From contig VYCQ01000023.1 of the NCBI GenBank assembly GCA_009843865.1, positions 157,660-221,659 on the forward strand: a DNA stretch of 64,000 bases, in the 5' to 3' direction. The position numbers and the translations under genes were made by a program. The DNA comes from Acidimicrobiia bacterium. Its GTDB lineage: Bacteria; Actinomycetota; Acidimicrobiia; Acidimicrobiales; Bin134. The notes below the pieces were generated by a model. It was given only the letters and a program-made list of their open reading frames with translations, had not been told where the DNA came from and did not search any database. Of this stretch, positions 36,709 to 45,843 are shown one piece after another. The first letter of the stretch is position 1. Each line of letters starts with the position of its first letter.

Positions 36709-39093
36709 ATGCCTGAATCTAGCGTGAGCAGCCCTAGCTATAGTGCTCAGGCTACCGGCGATCCTGCACGCGGACTTACCCAACAACAGGTGGCTGAACG
36801 GATAGCCAGCGGTCAAACCAATCAGGTGCCCGACGCGCCGGTACGGACGCTATCGCAGATCTTGCGAGCTAACTTGTTTTCTCCAGTCAACGGAATCATG
36901 TTGGCCTTGTTCTGCGTCATTTTGATTGCCGGTTACCCACGAGACAGCCTGTTCGTTGGAGTGGTGGTATCCAACGCTGTGATTGGGGTCGTCCAAGAAA
37001 TCAGAGCTAAACGCGAACTAGACCATCTGACGGTGCTAAGCGCCCCTAAAGCCAAAGTAGTGCGCGACGGCGAAGTGCTAGAAGTTGAAGTGAGTGAGGT
37101 TGTAGCTGACGAAGTTTTAGAAGTTACCTCAGGCGATCAGATTGTGGTGGATGGCAAGGTTCTAACAACCTCAGGCTTAGAAGCTGATGAATCGCTGCTC
37201 ACAGGTGAAGCTGATCCCATTGAAAAACAGGTAGAAGATAAGCTGCTCTCAGGCAGCTTCGTAGCCGCGGGTAACGGGCGCTATCAGGCAACTCATATCG
37301 GGGCAGATTCATACGCTAGCTCACTATCAGAAGAAGCCCGTCGCTTCACCCTGATTAACAGCGAGTTGCGACGGGGCATCAACACCGTGCTGCGCTGGCT
37401 TATCGTAATCATTCCACCTGCTTCTGCTCTTTTAATCTTGGTCTTGATCGACACCGAGGAGCGTTGGCAAGAAGCTTTACAGGGTACCGTAGCTGCTGCT
37501 GTTGCTATGGTTCCCGATGGCTTGGTGCTGCTCACAAGCCTGTCTTTTGTGGCTGGTGTAATAGCATTAGCTCGTCGCCATGCTCTAGCCAAAGAACTCG
37601 CCACAGTGGAACTGCTCGCTCGAACCGATGTGCTCTGTTTAGATAAGACAGGAACCATCACCACCGGTCAGATCAGCTTTGGGGATGTAGAAGTTCTTTC
37701 TGACAATGACTTAATCGAGGCGACAACAGCGCTAGCTGCCATGGCCAATGCCGACGAAGCACCTAACGCCACTATGTTGGCTGTGCGCGACGCTTACACG
37801 ATGCCAAGCAATTCCAGCGAGTCTTGGCAACCATTGAGCACCATGGCGTTTTCCAGTGCCCGCAAATGGTCGGCAATGGAATTTGTAGGACGTGGCACCT
37901 ACTACTTCGGCGCTCCAGACGTGATGGCTAGCGAAAGACATGATGTGATGCAAAGCGTGATCACACATGCCAACGCTGGCAAACGAACCTTGTTGCTGGC
38001 TCACAGCTCTGAACCCTTAGTTAGCGACGAGTTACCAACAGCTCTGAACCCTTTGGCTCTAGTGCTTCTTGAAGACACAATTCGCCATGATGCCCCCGAA
38101 ATCTTGGCATTCTTTGAGCGACAAGGCGTACACCTCAAGGTAATTTCGGGCGACCACACCGCTACCGTTGCCTCAGTGGCGCAGCGCGCTGGCATTCCTA
38201 ACGCTACAGCCAGCATAGATGCTCGTGAGTTACCGGAAAATCCCAAACAAATGGCTGATTGTTTAACATCCAACACAGTATTTGGCCGCGTCACCCCGCA
38301 CCAAAAACGTTCTATGGTGAACGCATTGCAGGCCAAAGGACACACGGTTGCTATGACCGGTGACGGTGTTAACGATGTGCTAGCACTAAAAACCGCAGAC
38401 ATGGGAATCGCTATGGGCAGCGGTTCAGCTTCCACTCGAGCAGTAGCTCAGCTAGTGCTGCTAGACAACTCTTTCGCCAACTTACCAGAGGTGCTAGCGC
38501 AAGGGCGTAAGGTGATCAACAACGTGGAACGGGTGGCTAATCTATTTGTCACCAAAGCTTCCTACGCAGTGCTGCTAACCATTCTCGTAGGCATCTTCAC
38601 CGTAGAATATCCGTTCTTGCCTCGACATCTCACCTTAGTGGGAACGTTCTCTATCGGCGTACCTGGCTTATTTTTGGCATTAGCACCGAGCACGGAACTC
38701 ATCAAATCAGGCTTCTTGCGGCGAGTACTTCAATTCTCAATTCCTGCTGGGTTTTTAGCAGGAACCGCATCTTTTTTCGCCTATGAAATAGCTCGTCGCC
38801 ACGAAGAGGTCACTTTGGCAGAAGCTCGCACCGTCGCTACCTTGACCCTGCTAGGTGTAGGGCTGGTGATATTGGTGGTGATTAGTCGTCCCCTGCGTCC
38901 ATGGAAAATTGGCTTAGCTGCGGCCATGGCTGGCTCCTACTTGTTGGTGATGGTGTGGCCCTTTGCACGTAACTTTTTTGAGCTAGATGCTCCTCCAATG
39001 TGGATGTGGGGCCCAACTATCGTCGCAATAGCCGTCGCCGGTACAGGGGTAATCATGATCCCCCGCGCGCTACGAAGATACAACAATCACTAG
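36709..39093 (+). CDS. ctpE: CtpE-like P-type cation ATPase
   Basis: 794 residues. P-type features in order: actuator TGEA (SLLTGEADP, near 165), M4 motif with PDGL (MVPDGLVLLTS), phosphorylation site DKTGTITTG near Asp311, and the hinge MTGDGVNDVLALKTADMGIAMGSG. The overall pattern (RANLFSPVNGIM, NAVIGVVQEIRAKRELD, INSELRRGIN) resembles mycobacterial CtpE, reported as a calcium uptake pump. The M4 Pro-Glu-Gly of CtpE is Pro-Asp-Gly here, so ion choice may differ. It has no N-terminal heavy-metal domain or CPC motif, which argues against a copper/zinc pump. Confidence 0.88.
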   Translation: MPESSVSSPSYSAQATGDPARGLTQQQVAERIASGQTNQVPDAPVRTLSQILRANLFSPVNGIMLALFCVILIAGYPRDSLFVGVVVSNAVIGVVQEIRAKRELDHLTVLSAPKAKVVRDGEVLEVEVSEVVADEVLEVTSGDQIVVDGKVLTTSGLEADESLLTGEADPIEKQVEDKLLSGSFVAAGNGRYQATHIGADSYASSLSEEARRFTLINSELRRGINTVLRWLIVIIPPASALLILVLIDTEERWQEALQGTVAAAVAMVPDGLVLLTSLSFVAGVIALARRHALAKELATVELLARTDVLCLDKTGTITTGQISFGDVEVLSDNDLIEATTALAAMANADEAPNATMLAVRDAYTMPSNSSESWQPLSTMAFSSARKWSAMEFVGRGTYYFGAPDVMASERHDVMQSVITHANAGKRTLLLAHSSEPLVSDELPTALNPLALVLLEDTIRHDAPEILAFFERQGVHLKVISGDHTATVASVAQRAGIPNATASIDARELPENPKQMADCLTSNTVFGRVTPHQKRSMVNALQAKGHTVAMTGDGVNDVLALKTADMGIAMGSGSASTRAVAQLVLLDNSFANLPEVLAQGRKVINNVERVANLFVTKASYAVLLTILVGIFTVEYPFLPRHLTLVGTFSIGVPGLFLALAPSTELIKSGFLRRVLQFSIPAGFLAGTASFFAYEIARRHEEVTLAEARTVATLTLLGVGLVILVVISRPLRPWKIGLAAAMAGSYLLVMVWPFARNFFELDAPPMWMWGPTIVAIAVAGTGVIMIPRALRRYNNH

Positions 39094-39126
39094 CCCTGAT
39101 TACCCACTAATAAATATTGACCCGTA

Positions 39127-39148
39127 CCCCACAAGCAACGCTGCGGGG
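39127..39148. terminator. GC-rich hairpin between the convergent ctpE-like and SelW-like genes
   Basis: CCCC (39127-39130) pairs with GGGG (39145-39148), with inner pairs around an A-C mismatch on the plus strand (G-U on the minus strand). It lies between two convergent stops. No T-run, so only a weak candidate. Confidence 0.35.
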
Positions 39149-39166
39149 ATAGCTGCTTAGGGGGGG

Positions 39167-39439
39167 TTAAGACCCGTAAACAGGAACCCCTTGGGCATAT
39201 TTGACAGCGAACAAATCAACAACCTCACCCGGATGAGCATGACGATTAGTAGCATCTTTGGAATAGAGCATCTCGCCGTTTACCTCCACATCGAAAATAC
39301 CTGAGGTGCCGGTTATCAAGTACACTTTTTCAATGATGTGCTGGTACTTCTTTAGTAAATCGTTAGCAGCGCTCACGGCGTGCTCGGAATAGTCTCAAGG
39401 GACACAGTAAATGATGGAAATGCTGTGTTTATTTGTCAT
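39167..39439 (-). CDS. SelW/Rdx-family protein, candidate selenoprotein (CxxU)
   Basis: Read from the ATG at 39439, the frame gives 90 residues with one internal TGA at 39395-39397 (residue 15): MTNKHSISIIYCVP-[TGA]-DYSEHAV and onward. This is the SelW/SelT/Rdx opening YC-x-x-U, followed by the family's GTSGIFDVEVNGEMLYSK. Calling a gene only from the GTG at 39376 loses the entire redox motif. The total length is typical of SelW-like proteins (about 85-95). Sec at this position is well established in the family. A SECIS-like hairpin follows the TGA. It is probably a cytoplasmic thiol/selenol redox protein. It is alone between the ctpE-like gene and a binding-protein gene. Confidence 0.85.
39365..39384 (-). 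promoter_or_regulatory. Candidate bacterial SECIS element in the SelW-like gene
   Basis: On the minus strand, after the TGA, AGCA (39384-39381) pairs with TGCT (39368-39365) and CGC (39380-39378) with GCG (39372-39370), with one bulged C at 39369. The 5-base loop CGTGA has G at its second position and starts 17 bases after the TGA. These values are inside the published bacterial SECIS consensus. Folded by eye. Confidence 0.6.
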
Positions 39440-39484
39440 GGGGGATTCCGGACTCATGTGGCAATACTAACGCCTAGCTACCGT

Positions 39485-41017
39485 CTATTGATACGTCACA
39501 GCAGTACCTGCGACAGTTGCTCTAGGGTTCACAGATGCTCCAACGTCTCTGGTTTCTAAAATGTCCGCGATCTCGGTGCCTAACCCTGCCGACTCCACGA
39601 GTTCCACCAAGTTATCTGGATCACAGTCCATAGTTCCGGGAGCAGCAGGGTGACGACGAATCCAACCGCTGGTGGTGGGGGTTACCAACATGAAACAGCT
39701 TGAAGGGTGACCCTCGGCCGGGTTGGTATACCCATGCAACCCGCGCCCGTTCCACTCGGTGATGGTACTAGCAGCTTCAATCACCAGCTCTCGTGTCAAC
39801 CCTCCACCGCTTAAGAACCTGGCCTTGTTCACGGCCTCCTCAAACAGCAAAGCCGAGGCCCAACTAGACAACCCGATCAAGTCCAACTCGGCCTCTTCAT
39901 CCACTTGCTCTCGCAATGAAAGCACGTACCTAACCAACTCTACATTGTCGCCTGGTTCCTCAAAAGGCAACATGTTGATGCTGACCCACACATTTTGGTT
40001 TAACTCGCCAGCCCGCTCAGGCCAAGTTTGCGAGTAGCAGTCGGCCCCACAGTAAAAGAAAAACTGCCCCGACGACAGCTCATTATTCACTCTGCGAATT
40101 GCTGCTAAGTCCGCAGCGTTCAGTTGGTTGTTGGTTGCGCTTGCATCAACCAAACGTGTCCAAGCTTGCAACAACTCCAACATCCGCTCACTATCTGCTG
40201 TCCATGTCACAGAGCGCGCCCCGCTTCGCAGCAGTTCTAATGCCAAAGCATCGTAATCCTGCCCAACCACATCGGCAGTGGCCTGATGGACATACCTAAA
40301 GCCAGCCCCAGTGGCTGCCTCAATCTCTCTCTGTGCCTGATAAAACGCCACCGGCATGTCCAACACCACCGTTGCCACTGCATCAGTCAGCTCACTAAAC
40401 CGTTCGCTTAAATACTGGGCAGGCCCGGCCTGCCACACTGTGTTGGAAACCGGATTGGACACGAAGGTCACCGGAGATTCCCTTCGCTTTGGGCTAAGAG
40501 CTGCCGCCGGAAAATCGGGTAGCTGACAAGACTCCTCATTCAAATAATCCACGCCTTCACCGTCTTGCAGAGCATAAGACCCAACTAAGGCAAAAATGTC
40601 GCTCTCACATGCCTCTCGCATGACCTCCGCGTGGCGAAATACGTTGGCATCAAACAGCACAACCTCTACATCCCGCCCGCCTAGACCGCCTCTGTCGTTA
40701 ATCGACCGGGCCCAAGCTCTCATGGCTAACCAGGCAGCCTCACTCCCCTTGGTGACAGCTTTGCTGTTGGTTATGTCGGCGATCACACCCAATCGCATCA
40801 CCTCGTCGCTGAGGCCCGGAGAACGAGGCTTAGAGGGGTCGATCGCCGAGGCAGTGGGCTCTTCAAACACCGCAGGTGTGGCTGTGTTCAGATCTGATGC
40901 ACCCAACACCGGGCCCTGCAAATCAGGCTTTTGGCAAGCTACAACCCCAGCTGAGAGGCCAACCGCAAGCATCAACCCAACTAGCCGCCACTTCCTCCTA
41001 GACATGTGTCGAAACAT
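39485..41017 (-). CDS. ABC-type (branched-chain amino acid family) substrate-binding lipoprotein
   Basis: 510 residues. The signal peptide ends with lipobox GVVAC near residue 28, then a Thr/Pro/Ala linker. The domain from about 70 has the periplasmic binding protein type I pattern VMRLGVIADITNSKAVTKGSEAAWLAMRAWARSINDRGGLGGRDVEVVLFDA and EACESDIFALVGSYAL, as in LivJ-like receptors. The ligand is unknown, and no permease or ATPase genes of an ABC system are next to it, so it may work with a distant transporter or as a sensor. It is upstream of the SelW-like gene on the same strand, 45 bases away. Confidence 0.82.
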   Translation of the reverse strand: MFRHMSRRKWRLVGLMLAVGLSAGVVACQKPDLQGPVLGASDLNTATPAVFEEPTASAIDPSKPRSPGLSDEVMRLGVIADITNSKAVTKGSEAAWLAMRAWARSINDRGGLGGRDVEVVLFDANVFRHAEVMREACESDIFALVGSYALQDGEGVDYLNEESCQLPDFPAAALSPKRRESPVTFVSNPVSNTVWQAGPAQYLSERFSELTDAVATVVLDMPVAFYQAQREIEAATGAGFRYVHQATADVVGQDYDALALELLRSGARSVTWTADSERMLELLQAWTRLVDASATNNQLNAADLAAIRRVNNELSSGQFFFYCGADCYSQTWPERAGELNQNVWVSINMLPFEEPGDNVELVRYVLSLREQVDEEAELDLIGLSSWASALLFEEAVNKARFLSGGGLTRELVIEAASTITEWNGRGLHGYTNPAEGHPSSCFMLVTPTTSGWIRRHPAAPGTMDCDPDNLVELVESAGLGTEIADILETRDVGASVNPRATVAGTAVTYQ

Positions 41018-41041
41018 GTATCAAGAAGGATAGGCGGCGCG

Positions 41042-42355
41042 CTAAGCCTTAGCCGCTGCGAAACCCTGTTCTAGGTCTGCAATGATGTCTTGAAGGGTTT
41101 CTAGCCCCACCGAAAGACGCACCAAACCAGGGTAAACCCCTGTGCTGATTTGTTCATCTTCGCTGAGTTGTGAGTGGGTAGTGGAAGCCGGATGAATAAC
41201 CAAACTACGCACATCACCAATGTTGGCTACATGGCTATGCAAGCTCAGAGCATTCACAAACTTTTCACCAGCTTCGCGACCACCCTTTATGTGAAAAGCT
41301 GGTACCGAGCCGTAACCCTTACCACCGGTGTAATAGGTCATGCGCTCATGCCACGGGCTAGAAGCCAGCCCACCAAATTGCACCGACTCAACCTGATCGT
41401 GTCCCTCCAAGTACTCAGCTACAGCTTGGGCATTAGCCAAGTGACGTTCCATGCGCACGCTAAGGGTCTCTAACCCTTGTAAAAAGTAGAAGGCATTCTG
41501 CGGTGAAATGGCAGCACCGATATCACGCAAGAGCTGCACACGAGCCTTGATGATAAACGAACCGTGCCCCAGCGCTGGCCAATAAGCCAAACCATGATAA
41601 CTCGGATCAGGCTCAGTGAAATTGGGAAAACGCCCGCTAGATCCAAAATCAAAGCTGCCACCATCCACGATTACCCCCCCTATAGAGTTACCGTGACCAC
41701 CAATAAACTTGGTCATTGAATGCACTACGATATCGGCACCATGAGCTAGCGGTTGGATCAAATACGGTGACGGTACTGTGTTGTCCACAATCAACGGAAT
41801 ACCCTCAGCATGACCCACCGCAGCCACGCTCTCAATGTCTAGGCAGTCATTTTTGGGATTGCCAATGGTCTCAGCATAGAGCGCTTTGGTGTTATCCCTG
41901 ATGGCATTCTTCCAAGCCCCTAGATTATCTGGGTCTTCAATGAACGACACCTCTATGCCCATCTTAGGCAAGGTGTAATGAAGCAAGTTATAGGTGCCTC
42001 CATAGAGCGAGGCCGATGACACGACGTGATCGCCCGACTCAGCCAAGTTCAAGATGGCCGTCATCTCTGCTGCCTGACCAGACGACAGGGCAAGCGCCCC
42101 CGGAATACCTATTGCAGTGGCTGTGCCCCCTTCTAAAGCTGCAATACGTGCCTCTAACACCATCTGAGTGGGGTTCATAATACGGGTATAGATGTTGCCC
42201 ACCTCGGTTAGCCCAAACAGCGCCGCAGCATGCTCTGTGTCACGAAACACATAAGAAGTGGTCTGATGGATCGGCACCGCGCAAGACCCAGTTGTCGGAT
42301 CGGGTGCTTGACCTGCGTGGATTTGCTTGGTTTCAAAACCCCATTCTTCGCTCAC
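41042..42355 (-). CDS. metY: O-acetylhomoserine sulfhydrylase family (Cys/Met metabolism PLP enzyme)
   Basis: 437 residues from the GTG at 42355 (VSEEWGFETKQIHAGQ); a longer frame to 42517 would overlap ilvC and adds only low-complexity residues. An AGG-type ribosome binding site precedes the GTG. The PLP lysine is in VVHSMTKFIGGHGNSIGG, and the long form GIPGALALSSGQAAEMTAIL and SYHGLAYWPALG matches MetY rather than MetB. It makes homocysteine from O-acetylhomoserine and sulfide. Some family members also use selenide or methylselenol in vitro, which may be relevant here. It lies 112 bases after ilvC. Confidence 0.9.
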   Translation of the reverse strand: MSEEWGFETKQIHAGQAPDPTTGSCAVPIHQTTSYVFRDTEHAAALFGLTEVGNIYTRIMNPTQMVLEARIAALEGGTATAIGIPGALALSSGQAAEMTAILNLAESGDHVVSSASLYGGTYNLLHYTLPKMGIEVSFIEDPDNLGAWKNAIRDNTKALYAETIGNPKNDCLDIESVAAVGHAEGIPLIVDNTVPSPYLIQPLAHGADIVVHSMTKFIGGHGNSIGGVIVDGGSFDFGSSGRFPNFTEPDPSYHGLAYWPALGHGSFIIKARVQLLRDIGAAISPQNAFYFLQGLETLSVRMERHLANAQAVAEYLEGHDQVESVQFGGLASSPWHERMTYYTGGKGYGSVPAFHIKGGREAGEKFVNALSLHSHVANIGDVRSLVIHPASTTHSQLSEDEQISTGVYPGLVRLSVGLETLQDIIADLEQGFAAAKA

Positions 42356-42467
42356 TGCTTTACCTGCTTTCTGTTTTTCTATCTCTCTGTTTTTTAAGTT
42401 TTCTAAGTTTTCTGAGTTGGATTGACTGACAATGTTTGAGTTGAAGCGATGTTTTATTTCAGGCAAT

Positions 42468-43499
42468 CTAGCTCTGGCCACCAGAAACTGCTTGTACACT
42501 CTGGCGACCCTCAGCAATCCAAGGCATCATCGAACGTAGCTTGGCTCCCACCTGTTCGATCAGATGAGTTTGCCCATCAGCTTCCATGGCCAAAAAGTTG
42601 GCACGCCCACCACGGCTTTCGTTCATCCACTCGGTTGCAAAAGCACCACTTTGAATTTCAGCAAGAATCTTCTTCATCTCTGCACGAGTATCTGCATTGA
42701 TAATTCGATCTCCGCGACTTAAATCCCCGTATTCGGCAGTGTCAGAAATGGAATAGCGCATTCCGCCAATGCCCTCTTCATACATAAGATCAACGATCAA
42801 CTTCAGTTCGTGCAAGCACTCAAAGTAAGCCACCTCAGGTTGATAACCAGCCTCACACAGGGTCTCAAAAGCAGCGGTGACCAAAGAAGTAAGCCCTCCG
42901 CAAAGCACCACTTGTTCACCAAACAAGTCGGTCTCGCACTCTTCAGCAAAGGTGGTTTCAATCACCCCAGCTCTAGTACCACCTATGGCATCGGCATAAG
43001 CCAACGCTAAATCCCGTGCATTGCCGCTAGCATCTTGGTTCACGGCTATCAGGCATGGTACTCCTCCACCTTCTAGATAAGTGCGGCGGACGAGATGACC
43101 TGGACCTTTGGGTGCCACCATTGCTACGTCCACTTGTGCGGGAGCAGTAATCAGATCAAAACGCACGTTAAAGCCATGCGCAAACAGCAAGGCATCACCT
43201 GAGTTTAGGTAAGGTGCTACATGGGCATCATAGATGTCAGCCTGTTCGGTATCAGGCAACAGCATCACAATCACGTCAGCTTCTGCTGCGGCTTTAGCTA
43301 TAGACATCACAGACAAACCTGCTTCAGCGGCTTTAGCAACTGAAGCAGAGCCATCTCGAAGCCCTACCCGCACATCAACACCGGATTCTTTGAGGTTCAA
43401 GGCATGAGCATGGCCCTGCGAGCCATAACCTAAGATCGCTACTTTCCGATCAGCAATCTTAGAATTATCTGCATCTTTTTCATATAACACGGTTACCAT
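42468..43499 (-). CDS. ilvC: Ketol-acid reductoisomerase
   Basis: 343 residues, the class I short form. The NADPH site [17 protein letters not shown] is near residue 20, then [30 protein letters not shown] and the Mg2+-binding region [19 protein letters not shown] and [19 protein letters not shown]. It isomerises and reduces acetolactate or acetohydroxybutyrate in Val/Leu/Ile synthesis. Third enzyme gene in the ilvD-B-N-C run. It starts 58 bases after ilvN. Confidence 0.96.
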   Translation of the reverse strand: MVTVLYEKDADNSKIADRKVAILGYGSQGHAHALNLKESGVDVRVGLRDGSASVAKAAEAGLSVMSIAKAAAEADVIVMLLPDTEQADIYDAHVAPYLNSGDALLFAHGFNVRFDLITAPAQVDVAMVAPKGPGHLVRRTYLEGGGVPCLIAVNQDASGNARDLALAYADAIGGTRAGVIETTFAEECETDLFGEQVVLCGGLTSLVTAAFETLCEAGYQPEVAYFECLHELKLIVDLMYEEGIGGMRYSISDTAEYGDLSRGDRIINADTRAEMKKILAEIQSGAFATEWMNESRGGRANFLAMEADGQTHLIEQVGAKLRSMMPWIAEGRQSVQAVSGGQS

Positions 43500-43557
43500 C
43501 TTTGTCCTTTATTTCTGTGTCTCTAAGTTGTGATCGTTCTGTTAGATACTTAGGTGC

Positions 43558-44091
43558 TTAAGCGAGCTGCTCTGAGACATTTTTAGTCAGCTTAGGTAAG
43601 GCCACTTTGCCGGTTCGCTGCACATCCACAATCCCGTAAGGTCGCAACAGGTCTTCAAAATCATCTATCCGACTGAGCGACCCGGTAAGCGACACCATGA
43701 TCTCATCGTGGCCCACATTAAGCACCGTGGCTTGGAAAATCCTCACCAAATCTAGGATTTGACCCCTAATCTCAGGCTCTGCGCGCACGGTGGCCATCAT
43801 CAGCTCTCGCTCAATGCTTGCTATCGGATTCAATTCCTGGATTTCCACCACGTTTACAAGCTTGTCTAGCTGTTTTACCACCTGTTCCATGGGCGCAGAA
43901 CTAACCCCCACCACGATGGTCAAACGGCTAAAGCGTTCGTCATCAGTAGGTGCCACAGTCAACGACTCAATGTTGAACCCCCTCCTAGCAAACAATCCAG
44001 CCACACGAGCTAACACACCAGCCTTGTTTTCCACATGCACCACCAAGGTGGTGGTTTCAGCTCCTCTGTATCTACTTGACTGGCTGTTCAT
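43558..44091 (-). CDS. ilvN: Acetolactate synthase small (regulatory) subunit
   Basis: 177 residues: an N-terminal ACT domain (VVHVENKAGVLARVAGLFARRGFNIESLTV) and the C-terminal ALS_ss_C region with LVRIFQATVLNVGHDEIMVSLTG. It confers valine feedback inhibition and stability on IlvB. Its start overlaps the ilvB stop by 4 bases (ATGA), so the subunits are made together. Length is typical of actinobacterial IlvN. Confidence 0.95.
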   Translation of the reverse strand: MNSQSSRYRGAETTTLVVHVENKAGVLARVAGLFARRGFNIESLTVAPTDDERFSRLTIVVGVSSAPMEQVVKQLDKLVNVVEIQELNPIASIERELMMATVRAEPEIRGQILDLVRIFQATVLNVGHDEIMVSLTGSLSRIDDFEDLLRPYGIVDVQRTGKVALPKLTKNVSEQLA

Positions 44092-45827
44092 CGGGGCAAA
44101 TCTTGCTGAGAGGGATCTACGACAACCTCACTGTTGGTCTTGCCCGCAGGCACCATGGGCAACACGTTTTCTTCGGCCTCGCAACGGAACTCCACCACCA
44201 CGGGACGGTCATCAACCTCGTTGGCTTTGACTATCGCAGGTTCCACCTCTTCAGGAGAATCCACCCGAATTCCCACACAACCCAAAGCCTCAGCCCACTT
44301 CTTATAGTCAGGCACATCACGATCTAGATAAACCTCAGAGTAGCGCTCTTCGTAGAACATTTCCTGCCATTGGCGGACCATGCCCAGATAAGAGTTATTG
44401 ATCAACGCCACCTTGATGGGAAAACCCTCGGTGGTGGCCGTCACCAATTCTTGAGCAGTCATCTGAAAGCAACCATCACCGTCCACCGCCCAAATCATAC
44501 GATCAGGCTTGCCAGCTTTAGCACCTATAGCAGCAGGAATAGCAAAGCCCATGGTACCCAAACCGCCAGAGTTCACCCAGGTGTAGGGATGGTTGAACTT
44601 CCAATACTGGCTTGTCCACATTTGATGCTGGCCCACCCCCGAAGCCACGATTGTGTCATCTGGGGTTGAGTCACGCAGCTTTTCTAGCACATACTGCGGC
44701 TTCAACAACTCACCTGGCTGCGACTGCTCGTAGGTAAGCGGAAAACGTTCTTGCCATCCGCTAATGCGAGAACGCCACTGGCTGCGATCTGGCTGGCTCT
44801 CAACTCCTCCCTCAGCTTTAAGCACCTCCACAAGCTCTTCGATTACAACACGGCAATCACCTTGGATAGCTATATCAGGACGACGTACCTTTCCTAGTTC
44901 CGCGCTGTCAATATCAACATGGATCACCTTAGCCAGCGGGGCGAAGCCATCTACCTTGCCTGTTACACGGTCATCAAAACGAGCACCTAGTGCGATAAGC
45001 AGGTCAGCTTCTTGCATGGCAGTAACAGCGGTGTAGTTGCCGTGCATGCCAGGCATGCCCAAACCCAACGGGTGCTCATCGGGAAAGCCCCCTCGGTTCA
45101 TCAATGTGGTAACCACATGAATGCTAGTTAGTTCGGCCAACTCCAAAAGTGCCTCTGCCGCACGCGCTTTCAAAATACCGCCGCCCGTGTAAAGCACCGG
45201 ACGCTCAGCCGCACAAATCAACTTAGCGGCATGGCGGATTTGCTCAGGGTCACCGTGTAAGTTGGGAGAGTAACCTGGCAAGTCATGATCTTTAGGCGTG
45301 CGCCACTCCATAGCTGAACGGGGATTATTAGGGTCAACGATGTCCTTGGGGATATCCACTAGTACGGGGCCCGGTCGACCCGTGGTGGCGATGTGAAAAG
45401 CATCATGGATCACCTGAGGAATATCAGCAGCCTCGGTAACCAAGTAATTGTGTTTGGTAACCGCCATGGTGATGCCGGTGGTATCACACTCTTGAAAAGC
45501 GTCGGTCCCGATGGCGGCATAAGGTACCTGACCGGTCACCACAACCATTGGGATGGAGTCCATGTAGGCATCGCAAAGCGGGGTAACAATGTTGGTGGCC
45601 GCAGGGCCGGAAGTGACCATGGCGACCCCGGGTTGTCCGGTAGCGTGAGCATATCCCTCGGCCATGTGTCCCGCGCCTTGTTCGTGGCGGACCAGCACAT
45701 GGCGAATGGAGGAGTCTAAAAGCGGATCGTACACCGGCAAGATTGCACCGCCGGGCAGCCCAAACAAAATGCTTACCCCCTCATTTTCGAGGGCTTTCAT
45801 TAGGGCTTGTCCGCCGTTCATCTTCAT
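44088..45827 (-). CDS. ilvB: Acetolactate synthase large (catalytic) subunit
   Basis: 579 residues of the thiamine diphosphate enzyme family. The catalytic Glu region is LVRHEQGAGHMAEGYA, the ThDP/Mg2+ site is GDGCFQMTAQELVTATTEGFP followed by NNSYLGMVRQWQE, and FAD-binding and central domains have normal length. It condenses two pyruvates, or pyruvate and 2-oxobutyrate. It follows ilvD after 16 bases and overlaps ilvN by 4. Confidence 0.96.
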   Translation of the reverse strand: MKMNGGQALMKALENEGVSILFGLPGGAILPVYDPLLDSSIRHVLVRHEQGAGHMAEGYAHATGQPGVAMVTSGPAATNIVTPLCDAYMDSIPMVVVTGQVPYAAIGTDAFQECDTTGITMAVTKHNYLVTEAADIPQVIHDAFHIATTGRPGPVLVDIPKDIVDPNNPRSAMEWRTPKDHDLPGYSPNLHGDPEQIRHAAKLICAAERPVLYTGGGILKARAAEALLELAELTSIHVVTTLMNRGGFPDEHPLGLGMPGMHGNYTAVTAMQEADLLIALGARFDDRVTGKVDGFAPLAKVIHVDIDSAELGKVRRPDIAIQGDCRVVIEELVEVLKAEGGVESQPDRSQWRSRISGWQERFPLTYEQSQPGELLKPQYVLEKLRDSTPDDTIVASGVGQHQMWTSQYWKFNHPYTWVNSGGLGTMGFAIPAAIGAKAGKPDRMIWAVDGDGCFQMTAQELVTATTEGFPIKVALINNSYLGMVRQWQEMFYEERYSEVYLDRDVPDYKKWAEALGCVGIRVDSPEEVEPAIVKANEVDDRPVVVEFRCEAEENVLPMVPAGKTNSEVVVDPSQQDLPR

Positions 45828-45843
45828 GTGAGCACAACCATCA

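Noticed and set aside
39167..39376. Short 69-residue protein starting at the GTG 39376
   Set aside because: It lacks the SelW redox motif, which lies directly upstream in the same frame across a TGA; the ATG at 39439 gives the complete family protein.
42356..42517. N-terminal extension of metY
   Set aside because: The extra residues are Asn/Glu/Lys-rich, overlap ilvC and are not family-like; the GTG at 42355 gives the known start of MetY proteins.
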